64,000 bases of DNA from Onchidella celtica (lineage: Eukaryota; Mollusca; Gastropoda; Systellommatophora; Onchidiidae). The notes below the pieces were generated by a model, which saw only the letters and a program-made list of their open reading frames with translations, made no database searches and was not told the DNA's origin. A program made the position numbers and the translations under genes. The stretch covers positions 39,841,557 through 39,905,556 of the forward strand of contig OZ007570.1 of NCBI GenBank assembly GCA_963931925.1, written 5' to 3'. Positions 26,101 through 33,561 of this stretch are shown here, in pieces (the first letter of the stretch is position 1; the number at the start of each line of letters is the position of its first letter).

Positions 26101-29100
26101 ACTGGTGTTAGGCAGGGTTGTTTGCTGTCCCCATTTCTGTTTGTCCTGGTGATTGATTGGCTTATGAAAGAAACCACCAGTGGAGGAAGAAATGGCATAC
26201 AATGGACCCCATGGACACAGCTGGACGATCTAGATTTTGCAGATGACTTGGCACTATTGTCGCACACACACGACCAGATGCAAGCAAAGACTACAGCTCT
26301 AAACAAAATTTCAGAATCTATTGGATTGAGGATACATCCTGCGAAGTCGAAGGTCCTAAAAATTGTTGCACCCCCAAGCGCACAAGTCAGAGTAGGAGAT
26401 CAACCACTGGAAGATGTAGAGTCCTTCTGCTATCTTGGTAGTATCATTGACAATAAGGGAGGAACAGAGGCAGAAGTCAAAGCACGAATTGGAAAGGCAC
26501 AGGCAGCTTTTACGTCCTTAAGCAAAATTTGGAGAACCAAGGATATATCTCTAAAAACAAAGCTGAGGATATTCAACTCGAACGTGAAGTCAGTCCTGTT
26601 GTATGGATGTGAGACTTGGAATGCATCCCAGGCCTGCATAAAGAGAATCCAAGTTTTCATCAACAGATGTTTGAGGAAGCTACTTAAGATCAGATGGACA
26701 GACAAGGTCAGCAATGAAATTGTATGGAAAAGAACAAGACAGAGCCCAGTCAGAGAGGAAATTGGTAGGAGGCGATGGAGATGGATCGGCCACACTCTCA
26801 GGAGGCCAGGAAACAGCATCACGAAGAAGGTATTGGATTGGAATCCCCAGGGCAAGAGATCAAGAGGAAGGCCGCGCGGAACATGGAGAAGAGCCAGAGA
26901 AAATGATGTGCAACGAAGCGGAAAGACTTGGAATAATGTAAAGAGACTGGCCCATGATAGAGAGGGATGGAAAGTGTTTGTTGGTGGCCTATACCCTGAT
27001 CCAGGGTGAGAAAGGCAATGATGATGATGATGATGAAGCATATTGTGTGCACTGTTAATTTTGTTAATTTAGTTAATTTATCAGTGTGTGTGTATATATG
27101 TGTGTGTGTGTGTATATATGTGTGTGTGCGCGCTATGTATCATACTTTCTGCTTCTGTAACTGTATTGTTATGTATTCAATGATCAAAACAAATTTCCTT
27201 GTACAAGGACGAATAAAATTTATCTTATCTTATCTTATCTTATCTTATCTTATCTGACTCTGGGCACATTTTTCTTTAAAAATTGTCAAAATTTGTGACA
27301 CTGACACTCATGGGGTGGTTCTTGTCATTTATGAATTTAGACAAAAGAACTTCTACCTTTATCACCGAATTATCCCTGTCTTTGGTCATAAATGCACTCA
27401 TGTCTCTGGAGGGCTGGAAGTCTTTCACAACACTAGCATGTTTCACACTTTTAACGTGTCTCCAAATGTCATCCTTACCATCACTGGCTATGCTTATATC
27501 CATGTTGTATGGACCACAATGTGCAAAGTGTTCTTTCGCCGCAGGTTTAATGTAAAGGCCACTGCTTTTGATAAGTCTCACTGTACTTTACTGTTGGCTT
27601 GGCTTTCTTTGCCATTTGCGGCTGAATATCTGAGTTATCGGGAAAAGGTCTTTCTTTACAAAACAATCCATCTTTAACCCTCACCCTGCGTGGGGCGGCA
27701 ATAGTCGGTATTGACTTGCAAGCGCTCACGCCGCACGGGCGGCAAAAGTCGCCCAGGTCAAGCTGACCGCGCAAGCCCTATTTTCAGGCGTCGGGTCACT
27801 GACCTTTTTGAGACGTAACCACCGTGTTATTGTTCACTGTATCTCTTCTAAATCAAAGACATTGTGACATGGACATATTAACCAGTGAACCACTGGTCGG
27901 AATCACAAAGACTGTCAAGAACAGATTTAATTCATAAATGTTTCCACTGACTAATTTTTTGTGAGAGAGCAGTGAGTAATTTTTACAAACGTAATTATTG
28001 TGCGAGCCAGCATAACTTGGTCTCGTGGGCAATTTGTTTTGAACAGTTTTTTTTATAATAGATAGACAGAAGGTGTGGGGAAGGATAGACGGACAGCGTA
28101 GGTGTGCATGACTGAGCACTTGTTATATCTCGTGTTTTGAACTAGGTTTAGTAAAGAGGGAAGGGGTGAGTAGGAATTAAATGTTATTGAGACGTCTGTT
28201 GACGTACAGAAAATACCGTGATCCAGAGTAAAAGCTCGGGGTTTTGAACATGTTAAGAATTTATTGCTATAAAATTACATTATATTGTATGAAGTAATTC
28301 GACCTTTGATGTCGACCCAAGGTCGTTGCGCAGGGCTGTTACTTAAAATAACTCAGTTCGGCAGCTGAGCTAGAAGTGGTTGCACCAATCACAATCCAGG
28401 AATTAGACGGTAAGCTGCAGATGCAGTCCAGTATTTAAGGCCATACAGAACTTAGTTCTGGGCCACATGTAGACAATCCATTTACGAGGTGGTCGGCGAT
28501 AGTCCTCAGCCAGATGAGGGACATAGAGACGCAGTTGAGCAGTCCATTGTGAGGAGCCTGATTTAAAGCTCCAGAGCCTAAGCTACTTGGTTTGATATAA
28601 ACCCACAGCGTTTACATCCAGCGCTCTCACTCCTAGTGAGGGCCGCATGGTGAGAGTCCATACTAATTTGTAATGATGAAAGTGAACCGTTCTACTTACT
28701 TTTGAAGACAGTTTCAGAGCTACCGCCAGACAACGCATGGTTGTACAAGCATTCTCCATGGCGTGTCTAGAGGAAATGTCCATATCATAACATGTCTCAT
28801 TGAATTAATAGAATTTAAACTGTTATATCCGTCGCCACGTGCGCGGATTCTTTTTGCCATATAACTCATATGACCTGCAAGTAGTTAGATTGAATACGTT
28901 AGTCTTTATAAAAGCTGTAGTTCCATTAGTTAGATTCAGTTGCCTTTGAATTGATATTTATATTTATAATTATATTTGTTACATTAATTCCTGTAATTAA
29001 ACTGCCCTACAGTTCTGCTAAAATTGAAAGCAATTGATTTATTTAGTTTTTAGAGTGCAAGTATTTATTTTTGTGTGTTCGTCGATTGTGGGAGCGGACC

Positions 29101-31189
29101 TCGAAAGAGTGTCAGTCGAAATATCCCCATGTAACCCACATCGCGACAAAGACTAAGCTTTCAAAGGCTCTCCCCACACTTTCAAAAGATGTAACATCGA
29201 CATGCGAATTGTTGCTCAACAAATTTGCAATATTATCTCATTTTCTCACAAGCTGACCACCATCTGGAGTTGTCTGTATCTAAGAACCAATCAGAAACAA
29301 GCTCTGAAATAATCTTTGCCCCAAATGCCCACATTGGTTTATTAGTATGTGTCAATCAGGATGAAACCATTTGTGTAGGGCTTGGGAGGGCGTGGCTAGT
29401 TATCATGCTTCGTTCTCACAAAAACTACAGCTGTCAGTTTGGAATCATAAGTCAGATCATTGGTTAGAGACTGACAGACTAAGGTTTTGCTGGTTAATTC
29501 ATTATCAAGCGTGATAAGGCATAGCAGCGAATGTTTTCATACCAATCAATAAAAACCAAACCACGTGGACAACGTATGTGGTCATCGTCTAGCGGCACGG
29601 GTCAGTGACCCCAGATAAGATTCTGAGTCTCCGTGAGTAAGGTCACTGACGGTGCAGCGGGCTTTACGGGTAACGCGCAGGGTGAGTGTTAACTAATACA
29701 GCAATCTACGTCTGCTCTGACTAATTAACACACGAGGTCTAACAAACTCGTTTACAGCACACCAAACCTGATTGAAACAAAGGCCTACTGAGATCATTCT
29801 CGACTTCCGCTAACAAAAAATATCCGGGTTGTGCTTCGTCAGAATCAGGGTTTGCATTATTATTTTCTTTATATTTCCCTTAGTTACCATTTGCTTTCAA
29901 GCTTTTTCGCATTTTCGTTCTATGGACTCTGATTTCAGGAAAAAATTGCATGATTTCGGGAGGGAGGTTCGAAATGGGGAGTTTCACAAAAAATTTGGGA
30001 AGGTTGGCAGGTCTGAGATAGGTATAAAACTGTTAAGAATCAAAATTTCAAAACCAAACCTTTTCTTGCCATCTAAAGAAAATAGAGAATTCAGAAGCTT
30101 TTCATGTGCAGATTCATCAACTGCCTCCTCTACTTCACTCTCCATGATCTCGCTTGCATCTGAGTCCTGAAACACATTGGAATAATTTTTAAATGAGATG
30201 TTTTATGCCACTCGCTACTTTCCTTGCCATTTCATTGCTGACTGACTTTAATTTTACTCATGGAAAAAAAACAAAACCAAACAGTTTCACTCACTGGCTT
30301 TCACTTTCTGACAGCAGACAGGCATTCTGATGCAATGCAGGTACTTCTGATGTCTAGTTAGGAAACATCATGGATTTTTTTAAAGACAGTATTGCAAAAT
30401 CACTTTCATTTCAAGGTAGATCTAGGCTAGATGCATTTATGGTATTGGGAAAAACAAGCTGTGTAACTTTTCTACTACAACTTTTACTTCTGCATACACT
30501 ACATTAACATTTGACAGAAACGGTGTAAACATTAACAAGCCATAGTTTAGAAATTAGATCCAGATCCAGATCTAGATCTAGAATCTAGCTCAATAGGTGG
30601 AACGCGCATCCGCCATCTTGTCAGTCCGGAGCCACGCATCACCATGGCAATCGTGGCATTGATTTTGATTCGTTAGCTGATTTGCCCTGCCAGCTCGGAA
30701 GGCGTCGCGAACTCTAGATCTAGATCTAGATCTAGATCTAGATCTAGTCTACTACAGAAAAAAAAAAAAAATTGCGAACCTAAAAGTCCAACTGGCAACA
30801 GCTGAGTGTGTTGTTAGGATTCTCGTATCACTATCAGTAGACGTGCTAGATCTAGAACTAGAATAGCTAGAATCTAGAATATCTAGAGTCTAGACTCTAT
30901 TTAGTTCTATATAATCTAGATCTAGATCTAGATATCTAGATCTAGATCTAGATCTAGATCTAGAATGACTAGATAGGGCCTATCTAGATCTAGATCTAGA
31001 TCTAAATATCTAGACTCTAGATTCACATTTTGCCCTGAATGAAAATCTGGGACTGGGCACATGTAAACAAGGTTTGCTACAATTCAGCAGATATATTATC
31101 CAGTGATTATGTGACAAAGCTATTACTACATGAAATTTAAGAGAAATCGAAAGTGGGCTCACCATGCTCACACCCTGTGCTTCAGCCAT
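10880..31189 (-). CDS. UTP14: UTP14, U3 snoRNP-associated SSU processome protein (13 exons, 789 aa)
   Basis: Coding exons on the minus strand: 31189-31163, 30166-30060, 22562-22492, 21686-21592, 20968-20891, 19915-19841, 19183-19061, 18636-18542, 18132-18009, 15736-15659, 15106-13995, 13157-13055 and 11161-10880. All introns are GT-AG, phases match at each join, and the total is 2370 bases. UTP14 works in the nucleolar SSU processome, which cleaves pre-rRNA to give 18S rRNA; in yeast it recruits and activates the helicase Dhr1. Family marks are HEKLLNSLFSLDGKKR (about residues 29-45), SKWDPVV (115-121), basic coiled helices (193-291), a long acidic and lysine-rich disordered region in exon 11 (292-661), LPGWGNWAGP (637-646), KQPHVWLNPNRD (exon 12), and PFPYTSVQQYEASLRQP and LTKPEVVTKLGHIIKP (exon 13). 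Human UTP14A is 771 residues. The gene looks intact. Intron 2 (7.5 kb) is swollen by transposons. Exon 1 is the least certain part. Confidence 0.95.
11778..12597. mobile_element. pogo/Tigger-type MITE in UTP14 intron 12
   Basis: The ends are inverted repeats starting CAGTGGAGTCC, with one mismatch at the outermost base of the right end, flanked by TA on both sides (11776-11777 and 12598-12599). A TA target duplication and CAGTGGA-type ends are typical of pogo-like elements. It is 820 bases with no transposase. It contains two long C-runs (about 11917-11934 and 12280-12300). Confidence 0.7.
13995..15106 (-). CDS. UTP14: UTP14 exon 11, large disordered exon
   Basis: A 1112-base exon running from acceptor TTTAG|ACAAGAGAAGCC to donor AAGAG|GTCAGT. 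It encodes residues 292-661. The middle is dominated by Asp, Glu, Ser and Lys; KKKKKRSRKKKKDKEDSK is a probable nuclear or nucleolar targeting segment. The end returns to conserved sequence: MEELFQDEDVVEEFNKEK, then LPGWGNWAGP. The reading continues past the donor into the intron for a few codons before a stop. Confidence 0.92.
16070..17111. mobile_element. hAT-type MITE in UTP14 intron 9
   Basis: Terminal inverted repeats TAAGTAGTCCAAACTG and TAGGTAGTCCAAACTG (right end, reverse complement) differ at one base. A CTTTTAG duplication flanks the element (16063-16069 and 17112-17118). The TAG-type terminus and the 7-8-base duplication fit the hAT superfamily. It is 1042 bases with no coding signal. 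Confidence 0.7.
21730..22160 (+). mobile_element. tRNA-derived SINE in UTP14 intron 3
   Basis: The head TGTTGGTCTAGGAGCAAGAT plus GCCGGGTTCAAATCCCAGTA gives A- and B-box-like blocks at tRNA spacing. A central body follows (GGGCTCGTGTGCACGTTAAA near 21918), then a C/A-rich linker, then the tail GTAATTGGGCTGCAATGACA and GGCAAATTCCTCAAGATGGG. The tail alone recurs at 8140-8225 and 38588-38645. It lies antisense to UTP14. Confidence 0.75.
25022..25806. mobile_element. pogo-type MITE inside the hAT transposase
   Basis: The left end is CAGTGGAGAACGGTTAAAC after a TA (25020-25021). The right end is GGTGTAACCGTTGTCTAC, an imperfect inverted repeat. The motif CTAAACCGAAA recurs near both ends. The hAT protein reads up to it on one side (DLIYS) and resumes on the other (IARKFACRRTK), which marks the insertion point. 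It is non-autonomous. Confidence 0.6.
26000..27036 (+). mobile_element. 5'-truncated LINE (RTE-like) with reverse transcriptase C-terminal half
   Basis: It is flanked by an 11-13-base target duplication containing AGCATATTGTG (25989-25999 and 27037-27047) and ends in a (GAT)n tail. The frame is open across the insert to 27009. It contains GVRQGCLLSPFLF, the catalytic LDFADDLALLSH, the thumb region and the terminal RRRWRWIGHTLRRPG and GKRSRGRPRGTWRR blocks. The first codons of this open frame (up to REAYC) belong to the flanking sequence. The truncation lies before IPEKMVNLIKSMYEG, so endonuclease and the first RT motifs are missing. The clade assignment is tentative. Confidence 0.85.
27048..27258 (+). 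mobile_element. 3' end of an older retroposon with (TTATC)n tail, host of the LINE
   Basis: Sequence ending AATTTCCTTGTACAAGGACG, then AATAAAATT and about seven TTATC units, a typical LINE 3' end. TG and TATATG simple repeats lie near 27085-27130. The target-duplicated LINE at 26000-27036 sits inside this retroposon, whose left part must lie at about 25870-25999. Confidence 0.55.
27678..29688. mobile_element. piggyBac-like non-autonomous element
   Basis: TTAA flanks both ends (27674-27677 and 29689-29692), and the termini are 13-base inverted repeats CCCTCACCCTGCG and CACTCACCCTGCG. TTAA targets and CCCT-type ends are characteristic of piggyBac (Kolobok also uses TTAA). Subterminal GGTCACTGACC-type motifs recur near 27795, 29600 and 29640. 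No transposase is readable. The interior from about 28.1 to 29.1 kb has a TATTTAAGG box and different composition, and may hold a further insertion. Confidence 0.7.
30555..31024. repeat. (AGATCT)n hexamer blocks in UTP14 intron 1
   Basis: Three blocks of tandem CTAGAT/AGATCT (about 30555-30592, 30713-30750 and 30846-31024), with TATCTAGA variants. Each unit is self-complementary, so the blocks can form hairpins. Between the blocks is unique sequence with an AAGATGGCGG motif on the minus strand (30611-30620). Confidence 0.85.
31163..31189 (-). CDS. UTP14: UTP14 exon 1 (start exon)
   Basis: ATGGCTGAAGCACAGGGTGT begins a nine-codon exon (MAEAQGVSM) ending at a good donor, ATG|GTGAGC. It joins in phase 0 to exon 2, whose acceptor reads TGTTTCAG|GACTCAGATG. 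The start was chosen because no upstream in-frame ATG precedes it before a promoter-like ETS site, and because the family N-terminus is poorly conserved. An alternative start exon in intron 1 was considered and rejected. Confidence 0.65.
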
Positions 31190-31260
31190 TTTTCTTACTT
31201 TGTGATTAAAAAGTGTAACCGGAAATTAAAAAGATGAATCAATTCCTGAAAACAAACTAT
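31190..31260 (-). promoter_or_regulatory. UTP14 proximal promoter with ETS/GABP-type site
   Basis: ACCGGAAAT at 31218-31226 is a match to the ETS/GABP motif common in housekeeping promoters, about 30 bases upstream of the ATG. Only about 80 bases of non-transposon sequence separate the ATG from the Mutator-like element that begins at 31270. No TATA box is seen. Confidence 0.4.
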
Positions 31261-31564
31261 TTGACCCACGGAAGTGTATATAGTACAACATGTTGTATGG
31301 ATATGGACAGTGCATAATATTATATGTCACAGTGGGAATTAGAATCCAGGGGAATTTTGAATTCCACTAGTGGAGATTAGAATTCCAATCTGTCCTAGGG
31401 TAAATTAGAATTCTCATTTGCACTGAATAAATCCAAGTGGAGAATGGAATTCTAATCTCTCCTAGGGCAGATTGGAATCCAAATTCTAGTTGAGATTAGA
31501 ATCATGGTTTCAATTCACCAGTATTTTGTTTTATGAAAATTACTTTTATTCACTTATAACTCAG

Positions 31565-32060
31565 GGATCATGCCTTACCAATCATTACATGTGAAACACA
31601 GAAAACCAGCTTTGAACACGGGCTTCAATCTTTTAAAAAATGTTAATAAACCACTAACTTTAGAAAAAACTATTACAAGCATCTGGTGCATTGAGAAAAA
31701 CTTATAGGATCATACCTTACCAATCATTATATGCGAAACACAGAGAAACAGTTCTGAACATGGGCTTCAATCTTTTTAAAAAATGTTAATAAACCACTAA
31801 CTTTAGAAAAAACTACTACAAGCATCTGGTGCGTTGAGAAAAACCGTGTATTTTAAAAATGTTAATAAAGCATTAACTTCAGAATAAACTATTATTTTTA
31901 AAATGTTAATGAACCACTAACTTGAGAAAAACTATTGTTTATTTGTGATACCTTAATGTCAATTATTTATCTAAAAATGTTAATAAACCTCTAACTTTTG
32001 AAAAAAAACTATTATTAAAAAAAAATGTTAATAAAAGACCAACTTTAGAAAAACTATTGT
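31565..32060. repeat. Tandem repeats inside the Ginger-like element
   Basis: A unit of about 145 bases is present twice (around 31565-31700 and 31710-31850; ACCAATCATTAYATGYGAAA to GCATCTGGTGCRTTGAGAAA). A smaller module, AAATGTTAATAAACCACTAA with CTTTAGAAAAACTATT, is then repeated several more times to about 32060. Confidence 0.7.
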
Positions 32061-32080
32061 TTGTTTATGATACTTGAATG

Positions 32081-32579
32081 TTAATTATTTGTGCAAGAAC
32101 TACTGCCTGGGTGGCAATTTGTGCTACATGCAATTCCTGCTTTGCGGCAACAACATCGTTTCATATTGCATGAGCTCTTGCATTTCCAGACGGTTTTTCT
32201 CGATGCACCAGATGCTTGCCAGCCTGTTGCGTGGCGTGAAGCTTGAATGAGAGTTACTTCAAACAGGTCCCCCACTGCTAAGTCGTTTAATTCAGGGAAT
32301 TCCATGGATTTCATATCAACTAAGTCCACACATGTAAACCAGTTTTTAATAATCCCGGCTGTATTGTGGCAGTCTGGTCATTGCGTTGCATGGCAGAAGA
32401 CGTGCGTCAGTGTTCGTTCTATCGGCCTCATGGATTTTTACCCCAACAGTGTCACCAACGGAGTATGATACTTGGAGTTCTTGAACTTTCTTTTGGTATC
32501 GAGAATCTTGCCTTTTTGCTGCATGTAGATAGTTTAGTCTTGCAGCAAACCCCTGTTCTCTGTGATCAGTGCCAACCAT
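32081..32579 (-). pseudogene. C-terminal remnant of a Ginger/KRBA2-like protein
   Basis: Two adjacent minus-strand segments resemble the end of KRAB-A-domain-containing protein 2 / SCAND3-type proteins. The first has YSVGDTVGVKIHEADRTNTD, where the family has a VGDNV.V.V...DR block. The second ends in the cysteine-rich CKSSCNMKRCCCRKAGIACS and CTN tail. They are in different frames, and no integrase DDE core remains. Confidence 0.6.
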
Positions 32580-32872
32580 GATTCTAATCTCAACTAGAAT
32601 TTGGATTCCAATCTGCCCTAGGAGAGATCAGAATTCCATTCTCCACTTGGATTTATTCAGTGCAAATGAGAATTCTAATTTACCCTAGGACAGATTGGAA
32701 TTCTAATCTCCACTAGTGGAATTCAAAATTCCCCTTGATTCCAATTCCCACTATGACATATATCCGTACAACATGTTTACCAAAAGCGCGACTGGTGAAG
32801 GTTTGCTGAAACAAAACTTGGTATGGTGTTCACGAATTTAAAGTGACAACACTTGGAATAGTCAGATGGACC

Positions 32873-33239
32873 CACAGACTAATAAATGAACCAGACTGGA
32901 AACAAGAGCTACGGGCTGTGTCGTTTTTTACGGAATTTCCCCGAGCGGCGGCCGTATAACCGACATGGCCGCCGCTCGGGAAATTCCGATTCTAGTTCTA
33001 TCTGCAGTAGAAATTTCTTTTATTTGTCAAGATTGGTTGTACATGTATTAATTTCTTGGTGCGGAACCAAACTTCCGCGTTCAGTAGGCGCGTCAAAATG
33101 CCATTCAAAATTGTAGCTAGGCTATGCTGAAGCGTCGGTCGTTACCGTAAACCTAATGTGGCGGATGGTTCAAGACCTTTCGCTGTTTTGTGACGTCACA
33201 CAATGGGATCATCCAGTCTGGGTATTTTATTAGTCTGTG
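32873..33239. mobile_element. 367-bp MITE with 8-bp target duplication
   Basis: Termini CACAGACTAATAAA are perfect inverted repeats and continue into a shared ACCAGACTGGA/ACCCAGACTGGA block, about 28 bases in all. GATGGACC is duplicated at both sides (32865-32872 and 33240-33247). Copy 2 of the host element has the uninterrupted site. An 8-base duplication fits P-element or hAT classes, and the end sequence does not decide between them. Confidence 0.75.
32931..32988. repeat. GC-rich hairpin, 22-bp arms
   Basis: CGGAATTTCCCCGAGCGGCG GCC (32931-32953) pairs with GGCCGCCGCTCGGGAAATTC CG (32967-32988), with one bulged base and a 13-base loop. It sits inside the 367-base MITE and is far more GC-rich than its surroundings. 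Confidence 0.8.
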
Positions 33240-33561
33240 GATGGACCTGGGGGTGTGAGGGTCTAGTCAGTTTGTATCAAGGGGCGGTAGTCAGATTCAG
33301 GCGAAAAGGGGTTGGGGTAGCCATTGGTGATCGACGTACTTTTAAGTACATTATTAGCGCAGATCACGCAATCTCCGAGCAGAAGTCGGATTGTTTTGCT
33401 ACTAAGCCGATTCATATTTTTAAAAACTATGCAAATTGACAAGGTCAGTTATATATTTAGTATTCCGGTGTGTGTTCTACGTCATCGAATTGTGTGCGTT
33501 GTACGGATATGCAACTGTCCATCCGTACAACATGTTGCCCGGATGCGCTTCCTTGACCCAG

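Larger units (their letters stand above)
23310..27625 (-). pseudogene. hAT-superfamily transposase, decayed and interrupted
   Basis: Read from the right: MAKKAKPTVKYSETYQKQWP starts the protein. A BED-like region follows (DISIASDGKDDIWRHVKSVK), then IARKFACRRTK at 25020-24988, then a catalytic-core segment at 24966-24595 (SIGTDGSNGHHSKLYLIVV and NNCLAFISDNTGTNVM). The C-terminal dimerisation region near 23560-23400 reads IPHGNALSERIFCLVRKN. Frameshifts and stops occur at several points, for example after YQKQWP and in the C-terminal third (stops next to FFSPQ and before IPHGNA). It is clearly inactive. The family occurs widely in fish and molluscs. Confidence 0.75.
23091..30015 (-). mobile_element. 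hAT element filling most of UTP14 intron 2, with nested inserts
   Basis: The ends are inverted repeats CAGACCTGCCGACCTT (23091) and CAGACCTGCCAACCTT (reverse complement, ending 30015). The target duplication is unclear; GATAG is shared near both ends. A decayed hAT transposase is read on the minus strand from 27625 down to about 23310. The element is interrupted by a piggyBac-like element (27678-29688), a retroposon carrying a second LINE (up to 27258) and a pogo-type MITE (25022-25806). Without these the element would be roughly 2.7-3 kb, normal for hAT. Confidence 0.7.
31325..32758 (-). mobile_element. Ginger-like DNA transposon, internally decayed
   Basis: Inverted repeats of about 185 bases begin TGTCACAGTGGGAATT and TGTCATAGTGGGAATT, with the terminal TGTNR motif. 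A TATA 4-base duplication flanks the element (31321-31324 and 32759-32762). TGTNR ends, 4-base duplications and a KRBA2/SCAND3-like protein tail fit the Ginger class, DNA transposons that use a gypsy-type integrase. The integrase core itself was not found, so most of the coding region has been lost. The right half of the inverted repeats is rich in CTAGTGGAGATTAGAATT-type blocks. Confidence 0.7.
31270..33552. mobile_element. Mutator-like element A, copy 1, split by two insertions
   Basis: The ends are inverted repeats GGAAGTGTAT and GGAAGCGCAT (reverse complement). The flanking 9-base duplication is TTGACCCAC/TTGACCCAG (31261-31269 and 33553-33561; one mismatch). A second copy at 55930-56429 matches it segment by segment, for example GTTGTATGGATATGGACAG and AAAAGGGGTTGGGGTAGCC, but lacks the two large inserts at 31325-32758 and 32873-33239. 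No transposase is present. It begins 81 bases upstream of the UTP14 start codon. Confidence 0.75.

Noticed and set aside
28117-29060. Possible LTR inside the piggyBac-like element
   Set aside because: A TATTTAAGG box and different composition are visible, but no matching TG...CA ends with a target duplication could be found.
30600-30625. AAGATGGCGG on the minus strand as an alternative UTP14 start
   Set aside because: The ATG opens only eight codons before a stop and has no in-phase donor to reach exon 2, whereas 31189-31163 joins exon 2 exactly.
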